DNA of 5,698 nt from Gemmatimonadota bacterium (GTDB taxonomy: Bacteria > Gemmatimonadota > Gemmatimonadetes > Gemmatimonadales > GWC2-71-9). This document shows positions 1 to 5,698 of the stretch, piece by piece. The translations under genes and the position numbers were made by a program. The notes beneath the pieces are model-generated. The model had not been told where the DNA came from, did no database searches, and worked only from the letters and a program-made list of their open reading frames with translations. The DNA lies in NCBI GenBank assembly GCA_003220855.1, contig QHTP01000052.1, positions 1 through 5,698 on the forward strand, read 5' to 3'. Every line of letters begins with the position of its first letter. Positions within the stretch are counted from its first letter, which is position 1.

Positions 1-1970
1 AGATCGTCGTCATGACCGTCGCCGCCTTCCTGCTGCGCGGCGCGCAGGTGCCGTTGAGCAAGTACTCCTACCTCACGCAGACCGGCCTCGTGGCCCTCGC
101 CGGGACCCTGCTGGTGGGCGCCCCGGCGACCGCGCTCGCGGTCGCCGGCGGCGTGCTCGCGGCCGACTGGCTCTGGCAGAAGAAGATGTTCCGCGCGGCG
201 CTCGTGAATCTGGGCCGCGAGGTCGTCGCGCTGGTGGGCGCGTACGGCATCTATGCCGGGGCCCTGCGGGTCTCGGACGTCTCGTCCCCAGGACTGCACG
301 TGGAGCTCGTGCCCGCGCTGTTCTTCTACGCCCTGGCGTATTTCGTCATCAGCCGGTTGCTGTTCTACTTCGCCCTCATCATTCGCGGCAAGCTCGAGCA
401 GGACGAGCGCCTGCTCATCCTGCGCTACGAGTGCATCGGCTACGGCGCCAGTCTGATCGCCACCGGCATCATCGTGGGCACGGTGGCGTATTGGCCGCCG
501 CTCGCCTGGCCGTTCGTCGCCGCAGCGCTGGGCGCGCTGGGCCTGCTCTTCAAGCACACGCTGGAAGAAGCGATCGCCGCGGAGGAGCTCAACAAGATCC
601 ACGCCATGGAGGCGGTGATCACGAGCAACATCAGCCTCGAAGACTCGTTCGCGCGGATCGAGCGACTGGCGCACCGCCTGGTCGATTGGGGCGACTTCCG
701 GATCTACCGGCGGCAGGAGGGCGTGATCCTGCTCGCGTATCGGGGGCAGATCGGCCGGCCCGAGCGGGGCCAACCGACGCCGGACACCGAGGCGCTGCGC
801 GAGCACGTGACCCGCACCGGGGAGGCGGTCGTGATCGACGACGTGATGCGCGACAAGCGCCTCGCCGATGCCCCGCTCGTGATCCAGAGCCTGGTGATGG
901 TCCCCCTCAAATTCGGCGACCAGGTGATCGGCACGCTCGAGCTCGAGCACCACAAACGCAAGGCATACCGCGCCAAGGACGTGCTCACGATCAATACGTT
1001 CGCCAATCAGCTCGCCACCGCGATCCACATCACCGAGCTGCGCCGGCCCCTGGTCGAAACGGTCGAGACCCTCACCCAGCAGCTCGCCACGCTGGCCCGT
1101 GCCGCCCTGTCGATGCGCGAGGCCGCCGGGGCCGTGGCCCAGTCCACGGGCACGATCCGGCAGGGCGTCCTGGCGGAGGAGAGCGAGGTCTCGGGCGGCC
1201 TCGAGGCCACGGAGAGCCTGGCCCAGGTGTCGCGCCGGGTGTCCGAGGACGGCACGGAGGCCGCCCTGGCCTCGACCACGGCGAGCGAGGTCGCGAACAA
1301 GAACCGGGGACAGATCCGCGACGCGCTCGGCCGGTTGGTGGCGCTCAAAGCGTTCGTGGGCGAGGCCTCCAGTCAGGTGCAACAGTTGGGGCAGGTGAGC
1401 CGGCGGATCACCGGGTTCATCGCGTCGATCCGCGAGCTGGCGGACATGACGAACCTGCTCGCGCTCAATGCCGCCATCGAGGCGGCGCGCGCCGGGAAGC
1501 ACGGCAAGGGCTTCGCGGTGGTGGCCGACGAGGTACGCCGGCTCGCCGAGCAGAGCGGCAATGCGGCGCTCGAGGCGGGCGAACTGGTGCAGGACATTCA
1601 CCGCCAGGTGGGCGAGGTGGTGGAGCAGATGCGGCGGGGGCAGGTGAACGTGAGCGGCGTGGAGGAGCTCTCCTCGGCGGCGCTCGAAGCGCTCGATGCG
1701 ATCGTCGCGGCGACGGCGGAGGCCACGGGTCACGCGCAGCGCATCGCCGCGGCCGCCCGCGAGCAGGACAAGGCGTTCGGGAAGCTGCGCGAGCGGATTC
1801 ACGCCGTGGCGCATATCGCGGGGAAGAACCGCGCCGAAGCGGACGACGTAGCGACCCGCGCTGACGAGGCCGCGCGCGGACTCACCGACCTGGAGCGCGC
1901 CACGCGGGAGCTGGAAGACGTGGCGGCGATGCTGCGGGAGCTGACCCGCGGCTTTGCCAGCATCGCGTAG
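1..1970 (+). CDS. Membrane-anchored GAF and methyl-accepting chemotaxis (MCP) signalling protein, 5' end cut by the window
   Basis: Likely a signal transducer in the inner membrane that would act on CheA/CheW. Residues are numbered from the ATG at 12. Hydrophobic segments lie at about 25-51, 62-83, 98-124, 144-160 and 164-180, with no sizeable extracytoplasmic domain between them. A GAF-like domain follows (about 207-340), then a long helical MCP domain (about 345-650). The hairpin tip is almost canonical: NLLALNAAIEAARAG at 481-495, then HGKGFAVVADEVRRLAEQS to 515. I see no HAMP domain and no C-terminal CheR-docking pentapeptide; the protein ends in GFASIA. The frame stays open upstream of the ATG at 12 (Ile-Val-Val) to the window edge. 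The first residues also look like the end of a transmembrane helix, so the true start is probably upstream. The TM-plus-GAF input resembles modules seen on HD-GYP and similar sensors (inference). The ligand is unknown. It ends 18 bases before folK in the same frame, so cotranscription is possible. Confidence 0.9.
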   Translation, partial: IVVMTVAAFLLRGAQVPLSKYSYLTQTGLVALAGTLLVGAPATALAVAGGVLAADWLWQKKMFRAALVNLGREVVALVGAYGIYAGALRVSDVSSPGLHVELVPALFFYALAYFVISRLLFYFALIIRGKLEQDERLLILRYECIGYGASLIATGIIVGTVAYWPPLAWPFVAAALGALGLLFKHTLEEAIAAEELNKIHAMEAVITSNISLEDSFARIERLAHRLVDWGDFRIYRRQEGVILLAYRGQIGRPERGQPTPDTEALREHVTRTGEAVVIDDVMRDKRLADAPLVIQSLVMVPLKFGDQVIGTLELEHHKRKAYRAKDVLTINTFANQLATAIHITELRRPLVETVETLTQQLATLARAALSMREAAGAVAQSTGTIRQGVLAEESEVSGGLEATESLAQVSRRVSEDGTEAALASTTASEVANKNRGQIRDALGRLVALKAFVGEASSQVQQLGQVSRRITGFIASIRELADMTNLLALNAAIEAARAGKHGKGFAVVADEVRRLAEQSGNAALEAGELVQDIHRQVGEVVEQMRRGQVNVSGVEELSSAALEALDAIVAATAEATGHAQRIAAAAREQDKAFGKLRERIHAVAHIAGKNRAEADDVATRADEAARGLTDLERATRELEDVAAMLRELTRGFASIA

Positions 1971-1988
1971 CCGGGCTACCATTCCGCG

Positions 1989-2426
1989 GTGGCGAAGCGG
2001 GAGCCGGTGTACGTGGCGCTGGGATCGAACATGGGCGACCGGGGGGCGCACTTGGCGTACGCGCGGAACCGTCTGGGGACGCTGCCCGGGACCCGCGTCG
2101 CCGCGGCGTCGCGCGTCGAAGAGACGGCGCCGATCGGCCCCGTGCCTCAAGGAGCCTTCCTGAACCAGATGGTGGTGCTCGAGACGACGCTCGAGCCTCG
2201 CCAGCTGCTGGGCCACCTGCACGCGATCGAATCGGAGCGCGGCCGCGAGCGCCAGGCGGGCGTGCGCTGGGGACCGCGGACCCTGGACCTGGACATCGTC
2301 CGCTGGGGCGAACGCAGCGTGCGCGAGCCGGACCTGACGATCCCGCACCCGGAGCTCCCCCACCGCGAGTTCTGGCTCCGGGAACTGGCGGAGCTGGACG
2401 CCGCCCGAGAGCCCGCCCGTGGCTGA
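1989..2426 (+). CDS. folK: 2-amino-4-hydroxy-6-hydroxymethyldihydropteridine pyrophosphokinase (HPPK)
   Basis: Cytoplasmic folate-pathway enzyme that transfers pyrophosphate from ATP to 6-hydroxymethyl-7,8-dihydropterin. The protein has 145 residues. The N-terminal motif VALGSNMGDR lies at 9-18. The family signature RWGPRTLDLDI lies at 93-103. By comparison with E. coli HPPK as I remember it, Asp100 and Asp102 match the magnesium ligands, Trp94 and Arg97 match Trp89 and Arg92, and Arg86 and Arg88 match the loop arginines. The IPHPELPHREFWL segment near the C-terminus is also typical. It stops soon after this, so it is somewhat shorter than the roughly 158-residue E. coli enzyme and lacks the last C-terminal segment. 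The GTG at 1989 is chosen because it is the only plausible start between the upstream in-frame stop (1968-1970) and the GSN motif. No clear Shine-Dalgarno is visible. Its end overlaps panB by 8 bases, implying translational coupling. Confidence 0.95.
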   Translation: MAKREPVYVALGSNMGDRGAHLAYARNRLGTLPGTRVAAASRVEETAPIGPVPQGAFLNQMVVLETTLEPRQLLGHLHAIESERGRERQAGVRWGPRTLDLDIVRWGERSVREPDLTIPHPELPHREFWLRELAELDAAREPARG

Positions 2427-3240
2427 TGCGCTCCCCCCCAAGCCCGTCACGGTGCACGAGCTCCTGTCGATGAAGGAGCGCGGCGAGCGGATCGTCGTCC
2501 TCACGTGCTACGACGCGCTGTTCGCCCGACTGCTCGACGCCGCGGGGGTGGACGTGCTGCTCGTGGGAGACTCGGTGAACCAGGTGCTCGCCGGGGAGGA
2601 GACCACGCTTTCCGCGACGCTCGAGCAGATGATCTACCACACTAAGATCGTGCGGCGCGGGGCGGCGCGGGCGCTGGTGGTGTGCGACCTGCCGTTCCTC
2701 ACGTATCAGATCTCAGCGGCCGACGCCATCCGCAACGCGGGCCGCGTGCTGCAGGAGACGGGTTGCCAGGCCGTGAAGCTCGAAGGCGGGACGCCGGTGG
2801 CCGCGACGGTGCGGGCGCTGGTCGACGTCGGCATTCCCGTCATGGGCCACCTGGGCCTGACGCCGCAGTCGGTGCATGCGCTGGGCGGCTATCGGGTGCA
2901 GGGGCGGGAAGAGCGGACGGCGGAGCGGCTCAAGGCGGAGGCCAAGGCGCTCGAGGAGGCCGGGGCGTTCGCCGTGGTGCTCGAGCTCATTCCCGCGCCG
3001 CTCGCCTCGCAGATCACCAAGGCGCTCACGATCCCCACGATCGGCGTCGGCGCGGGACCCGCCTGCGACGGCCAGGTCCTGGTCCTCCACGACGTGCTCG
3101 GCCTGAACGACCGGTTCACCGCCAAGTTCGTGAAGCACTACGCCGCACTGGCGGAGGACGTGCGCGAGGCTGTGCGGCTGTACGCCGCAGAGGTCCGGGA
3201 GGGACGTTATCCCGGTCCAGAGCATTCCTTTTCCAAGTGA
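2419..3240 (+). CDS. panB: 3-methyl-2-oxobutanoate hydroxymethyltransferase (ketopantoate hydroxymethyltransferase)
   Basis: First committed step of pantothenate synthesis: transfers a hydroxymethyl group from 5,10-methylene-THF to 2-oxoisovalerate, giving ketopantoate, in the cytoplasm. The 273 residues are close to the family norm (264 in E. coli) and cover the whole TIM barrel. Visible landmarks: LTCYD at 28-32; VGDS at 49-52 with metal-binding Asp51; DLPF at 90-93 with Asp90; VKLEGG at 119-124 with Lys120 and Glu122; GHLGLTPQS at 143-151; GGYRVQGR at 156-163; Glu189, matching the catalytic glutamate (Glu181 in E. coli); then IGVGAG and the C-terminal YPGPEHSF. After GDS, the usual LGM segment is replaced by VNQVLAG, which looks like a lineage variant rather than damage. 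The GTG start at 2419 sits inside the end of folK. A weak purine tract, GAGAG at 2407-2411, lies 7 bases upstream. The stop at 3238-3240 overlaps the next start. Confidence 0.97.
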   Translation: MADALPPKPVTVHELLSMKERGERIVVLTCYDALFARLLDAAGVDVLLVGDSVNQVLAGEETTLSATLEQMIYHTKIVRRGAARALVVCDLPFLTYQISAADAIRNAGRVLQETGCQAVKLEGGTPVAATVRALVDVGIPVMGHLGLTPQSVHALGGYRVQGREERTAERLKAEAKALEEAGAFAVVLELIPAPLASQITKALTIPTIGVGAGPACDGQVLVLHDVLGLNDRFTAKFVKHYAALAEDVREAVRLYAAEVREGRYPGPEHSFSK

Positions 3241-4502
3241 ATGACTGGACGCGGCGAGACGTGCTCGCGATCCTGGGGGCGGCCGCGATGACGCCGCTCC
3301 AGCGCTCAGGCGGGCGCGGGCCGGCGCGCGACCCGGCCGGCCCGGGCTTCCGCATCCGCACTATCACGGCAGGGACCACACTGCACGGCCCGGCCAGCCC
3401 CGAGGCGCTGCAGCCCGCTCTCGCCTTTCTCAAGGCCGCCCAACGAGTGGCCGCCGACGCAGGGTATGAGGTTCAAACTCTCCGAGTTGCGACGCAGCCC
3501 TTCTTGGACGGGATGAACAGCCGCGCGCGCGCCGACGCGCTGACGGCCCTGCAGGCGCTCGACCGCGCCGTGGTCGCCGAGGGCGTGCTCCTGAGCATCG
3601 GTCCGGTGCTCTCTCCTGATGGCGGCGATCCCGAGTTCGGCGCGTGGGCCGCGGAGCTCGTCAGCACCACGAAGAACGTGAGTTTTTCGGTACAGGTCGC
3701 TTCCCCCGAGCGCAGCGCGTCCCCCGCCGGGGTCACGGCGGCGGGCGAGGCGATGGTGGCGATCGCGCGCCACACCGCCGGCGGGATCGGCAACTTCCGG
3801 TTCGCAGCGGCCGCCAACGTGCCCGCGGGAACGCCGTTCTTCCCGGTCGCGTACCACCACGGATCGGACGCCGTCGCGGTCGGTCTCGAGTCACCGCCGT
3901 TGTTGTCCGCCGCCTTCGCCGGCGCGAACACGCTGGCGGAAGCCAAGCAACGCCTGACCCAGGCGCTCGAGTCCAAGCTCGGGCCGCTCGAGCGCCTGGT
4001 GCGGAACGTCGCCCGCCGCGACGAGCGGGCGTATCTGGGCATCGACCTCTCCCCCGCGCCGGGCAAGGACGCGAGCATCGGGGGGGCGATCGAGCTGCTC
4101 ACCGGCGTTCCATTCGGCGCGGCATCCACCCTCGCCGGGTGCGCGGCGATCACCGACGTCCTCAAGAGCGTGCGGCTCAAGACGTGCGGCTATTCGGGCC
4201 TCATGCTCCCGGTCCTGGAAGATCCGGTGCTGGCGCAACGCGCATCGGAAGGACGATTCAGCGTGCGCGACCTGCTCCTGTATTCCAGCGTCTGTGGCAC
4301 CGGACTCGATGTCGTGCCGCTCCCTGGTGACATTGCGGCGGATCAGCTCGCGGCACTGATCGCCGACGTGGCGGCCCTCTCCACGAAGCTCCGCAAGCCG
4401 CTCTCCGCGCGGCTGTTTCCCGTCCCAGGCAGACGTGTGGGGGAAGTCGCCCGGTTCAACGACCCATACCTGACCGACTGCACCGTGATGAAGTTGGAGT
4501 AG
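3237..4502 (+). CDS. DUF711 (UPF0210) family protein with a twin-arginine-type leader, function unknown
   Basis: Recognised as a DUF711/UPF0210 homologue by its order of motifs: FRIRTIT at 38-44, YHHGSDAV from about 206, GIDLSPAP at 268-275, then CGYSGLMLPVLED from Cys317 and VCGTGLDVVPLPGD around Cys353. These match the family's GLSGAFIPVSED and ICSVGLD blocks as I remember them. No biochemical role for the family is known to me. The start is GTG at 3237, overlapping the panB stop in a GTGA arrangement, and gives 421 residues, slightly shorter than the usual cytosolic members of about 450. The N-terminus has Thr5-Arg6-Arg7-Asp8 followed by a hydrophobic run at about 9-18 and a Gly/Pro/Arg-rich stretch to about 37, which reads like a Tat signal. 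No lipobox cysteine is present. I know DUF711 mainly without a leader, so possible export is notable. Starting at the ATG at 3288 would remove the leader but lose the overlap. The gene lies within the pantothenate operon, 6 bases before panC. Confidence 0.85.
   Translation: MNDWTRRDVLAILGAAAMTPLQRSGGRGPARDPAGPGFRIRTITAGTTLHGPASPEALQPALAFLKAAQRVAADAGYEVQTLRVATQPFLDGMNSRARADALTALQALDRAVVAEGVLLSIGPVLSPDGGDPEFGAWAAELVSTTKNVSFSVQVASPERSASPAGVTAAGEAMVAIARHTAGGIGNFRFAAAANVPAGTPFFPVAYHHGSDAVAVGLESPPLLSAAFAGANTLAEAKQRLTQALESKLGPLERLVRNVARRDERAYLGIDLSPAPGKDASIGGAIELLTGVPFGAASTLAGCAAITDVLKSVRLKTCGYSGLMLPVLEDPVLAQRASEGRFSVRDLLLYSSVCGTGLDVVPLPGDIAADQLAALIADVAALSTKLRKPLSARLFPVPGRRVGEVARFNDPYLTDCTVMKLE
4496..4499 (+). 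promoter_or_regulatory. Shine-Dalgarno site for panC
   Basis: GGAG lies 9 bases before the GTG at 4509 and within the last codons of the DUF711 gene. It is the clearest ribosome-binding site in the window and supports the panC start. It also ties panC translation to the end of the upstream gene. Confidence 0.6.
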
Positions 4503-4508
4503 TCGCCG

Positions 4509-5378
4509 GTGCACGTGCTCGCGAGCCTGAGTCAGATGCGCGCCTGGTCGCGCGCCGAGCGCGCCCGCGGGCGTCGCATCGGGTTCGTCCCCACGATGGG
4601 ATTCCTGCACGAAGGACATCTGCGCCTGGTGGACCGCGCCCGGGAGCGCGCCGATCGGGTCGTCATGAGCATTTTCGTGAATCCGCTCCAGTTCGGGGCG
4701 GGAGAGGACTTCGCGACCTATCCTCGCGACCTCGACCGGGACAAGAAGCTCGCCGCCGAGCGCAACGTCGATTGCCTGTTCCTCCCCGATGCGCCGGCGA
4801 TGTATCCCGCCGATCCGCTGGTCCGCCTCCATCCCGGCTCGATGGCCGATGGGCTCGAGGGCGCCGCCCGTCCCGGCCACTTCGCCGGCGTACTGACCGT
4901 GGTGGCCAAGCTGTTCCACCTCGTGGAGCCCGACATCGCCGTGTTCGGCAGGAAGGATTTTCAGCAGGCGATGCTCGTGCGACGCATGGCCGACGACCTG
5001 AACTTCGGGCTCGAGGTCGACGTCGCGCCCACGGTGCGAGAGCTCGACGGCCTCGCGCTGTCGTCGCGCAACGCCTATCTGCAGGGGGACGAGCGTCGGG
5101 CCGCGCTCGCCCTGTCGCGCGCGCTGCGCGCCGTGGAGCAGGCGTGGCGGGGGGGTGAAGCCGACCCCGGCCCGCTCGCGCGCCGGGGCCTCGACGTGCT
5201 GCGGGCCCCGGGCGTGGCACCCGAGTACCTGGCCCTCGTAGACGAGCAGATGCGTCCCGTCACCCGGGTCGACGCCCGCACCGTCGTGCTGGTGGCCGCG
5301 AAGGTCGGCAAGACGCGACTGATCGACAACGTGGTGCTGGGAGAGGGCGTGGCGAGTGATGTCTCGGTGCGAGCGTAG
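4509..5378 (+). CDS. panC: Pantothenate synthetase (pantoate--beta-alanine ligase)
   Basis: Cytoplasmic enzyme that activates pantoate with ATP and joins it to beta-alanine, giving pantothenate. The 289 residues match the family length. Landmarks: VPTMGFLHEGHL at 27-38 with the HxGH nucleotide-binding motif at His34-His37; SIFVNPLQFG at 54-63 with pantoate-contacting Gln61; EDFATYPRDLDRD; the EGAARPGHFAGVLTVVAKLF block; FGRKDFQQ at 146-153 with Lys149, Asp150 and Gln153; and the KMSKS-like ALSSRN with Ser185, Ser186, Arg187 and Asn188. The C-terminal dimer domain is complete, ending with VLVAAKVGKTRLIDN. The second residue of the usual PTMGALHEGH is changed to Phe32, a mild substitution. The GTG start at 4509 follows a GGAG at 4496-4499. 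It is the last core gene of the cofactor operon. Pantoate must come from a ketopantoate reductase encoded elsewhere. Confidence 0.97.
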   Translation: MHVLASLSQMRAWSRAERARGRRIGFVPTMGFLHEGHLRLVDRARERADRVVMSIFVNPLQFGAGEDFATYPRDLDRDKKLAAERNVDCLFLPDAPAMYPADPLVRLHPGSMADGLEGAARPGHFAGVLTVVAKLFHLVEPDIAVFGRKDFQQAMLVRRMADDLNFGLEVDVAPTVRELDGLALSSRNAYLQGDERRAALALSRALRAVEQAWRGGEADPGPLARRGLDVLRAPGVAPEYLALVDEQMRPVTRVDARTVVLVAAKVGKTRLIDNVVLGEGVASDVSVRA

Positions 5379-5401
5379 GGCCCGTTGTCCCCACCCCCTG
5401 A

Positions 5402-5426
5402 CCCCCTCTCCCTTCCGGAGAGGGGG
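5402..5426. repeat. Perfect 10-bp inverted repeat between panC and the HD-domain gene
   Basis: CCCCCTCTCC at 5402-5411 pairs perfectly with GGAGAGGGGG at 5417-5426 around a 5-base loop (CTTCC). A second CCCCCT copy at 5394-5399 and a GTCCCC at 5387-5392 could pair with the same G tract (GGGGAC at 5424-5429), so alternative folds exist. No T-run follows, so it is not a standard intrinsic terminator. The layout of C-rich lead-in followed by a CTCTCC/GGAGAG stem is like dispersed intergenic palindromes of the REP type seen in many high-GC genomes (inference). It could also act as an RNA stabiliser or attenuator. Confidence 0.7.
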
Positions 5427-5427
5427 G
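5421..5427 (+). promoter_or_regulatory. Weak Shine-Dalgarno-like G tract for the HD-domain gene, inside the hairpin
   Basis: AGGGGGG lies 10 bases before the ATG at 5438 and is the only purine-rich tract suitably placed for that gene. Most of it (5421-5426) is the 3' arm of the hairpin, so folding would hide it from ribosomes. Assignment as a binding site is by position only. Confidence 0.35.
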
Positions 5428-5437
5428 ACGTAGCGGC

Positions 5438-5698
5438 ATGAACCTTCCCGCCTGGGCGATCGTCACCCCCGAGCGCCGGGCCCACATCGAGCGCGTCGTG
5501 GCGCTGCTCGCCACGTGGGCCGTCGCCCGGCGCACCGCCGAGGCAGAGCGGGCCCGCTGGCTCAGGGCGGGGTGGCTGCACGACGCGCTGCGCGACGCGC
5601 CCGCGGCCAACGAGCTCGCGCACGGACCCATGGCGGCCGAGCGGGCGGCGCGCGAAGGGGAGACCGATCGCGGCGTGCTCGACGCGGTGCGCTACCAC
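5438..5698 (+). CDS. HD-domain hydrolase, YqeK-like (putative symmetrical Ap4A hydrolase), 3' end cut by the window
   Basis: Only the first 87 codons are present and the frame is open at the right edge. The metal-binding residues of an HD phosphohydrolase are visible: His16 in the HIERV segment, His48-Asp49 in the WLHDAL segment, His62-Gly63 in AHGPMAAE, and His87 in VLDAVRYH. This spacing and the final IxYH-type motif resemble YqeK, which in some bacteria hydrolyses diadenosine tetraphosphate to ADP and is often near rsfS and nadD. The region between His48-Asp49 and His62 is short, so another small HD family cannot be excluded. The ATG at 5438 is the only usable start, since an in-frame TGA lies at 5399-5401. 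It is 59 bases after panC and separated from it by a hairpin, so it may begin a separate or attenuated transcription unit. Alanine- and arginine-rich composition fits the local GC content. Confidence 0.75.
   Translation, partial: MNLPAWAIVTPERRAHIERVVALLATWAVARRTAEAERARWLRAGWLHDALRDAPAANELAHGPMAAERAAREGETDRGVLDAVRYH

Noticed and set aside
935..948. 14-base palindrome GCTCGAGCTCGAGC
   Set aside because: It results from Leu-Glu-Leu-Glu codons in the GAF domain, and nothing else supports a binding site.
431..1864. Long + strand open frame of 477 codons inside the receptor gene
   Set aside because: The product is Arg/Gly/Ala-rich low-complexity sequence without recognisable motifs, as expected of a second frame over a high-GC gene. 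The receptor frame has clear domain motifs.
1967..1979. Short palindrome GTAGCCGGGCTAC at the receptor stop codon
   Set aside because: It gives only a 5-bp stem with a 3-base loop and no T-run, so it is too weak to call a terminator in this GC background.
1882..2640. Antisense open frame of 252 codons opposite folK and panB
   Set aside because: Composition is Arg/Pro/Ala/Gly-rich with no motif, and folK and panB are strongly supported on the + strand.
2682..3236. In-frame open extension upstream of the DUF711 start, within panB
   Set aside because: The translation is Arg/Gly/Pro-rich noise antagonistic to the panB motifs in the other frame. The GTG at 3237 gives a sensible leader and the typical 4-base overlap.
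3891..4919. Antisense open frame of 342 codons across the DUF711 gene and panC
   Set aside because: It spans two well-supported genes on the opposite strand, has a His/Glu/Arg-biased composition and no family motif. High GC makes such antisense frames common.
5402..5430. Rho-independent terminator after panC
   Set aside because: The stem is strong but is followed by GACGTAGC rather than a run of T, so a standard intrinsic terminator is not supported. It is recorded as an inverted repeat instead.
5075..5698. Antisense open frame at the right edge
   Set aside because: It lies opposite panC and the HD-domain gene, both of which show catalytic motifs. The antisense product shows none.

Overview
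The window is a gene-dense, high-GC stretch of bacterial chromosome (about 70% G+C by eye) with every supportable gene on the + strand. It holds, in order: the 3' part of a membrane chemoreceptor-like protein (GAF plus MCP signalling domain), folK, panB, a DUF711-family protein with a twin-arginine-type leader, panC, and the 5' part of an HD-domain protein resembling YqeK. Both end genes are cut by the window. Very high GC, GTG starts and the folK-panB-panC cluster followed by a YqeK-like gene suggest a soil or sediment type bacterium. Gemmatimonadota is my best guess, but this is inference; Acidobacteriota, Rokubacteria-type or deltaproteobacterial lineages are not excluded.

Layout. Positions 1-1970 are the receptor, whose reading frame is open through the left edge. 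After an 18-base gap, folK runs from 1989 to 2426 and overlaps panB (2419-3240) by 8 bases. panB overlaps the DUF711 gene (3237-4502) by 4 bases in a GTGA arrangement. panC (4509-5378) starts 6 bases later. A 59-base gap (5379-5437) carries a 10-bp perfect hairpin, and the YqeK-like gene starts at 5438 and runs off the right edge. No gap reaches 300 bases. I see no tRNA, rRNA, CRISPR, insertion sequence or riboswitch.

How the genes fit together. FolK makes the pyrophosphorylated pterin used for folate. PanB uses 5,10-methylene-tetrahydrofolate to make ketopantoate. PanC condenses pantoate with beta-alanine to give pantothenate, the coenzyme A precursor. The block is therefore a tightly packed cofactor operon in which the folate step feeds the cosubstrate of PanB. 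The ketopantoate reductase (panE or ilvC) and panD steps are absent here and must be encoded elsewhere. The DUF711 gene, of unknown function, lies inside the operon with translational coupling to panB, and is the least explained element.

I do not see convincing evidence of a wholly new multi-gene system. The points most worth following are the DUF711 protein between panB and panC with an apparent export signal, and the hairpin that encloses the only Shine-Dalgarno-like tract of the last gene.
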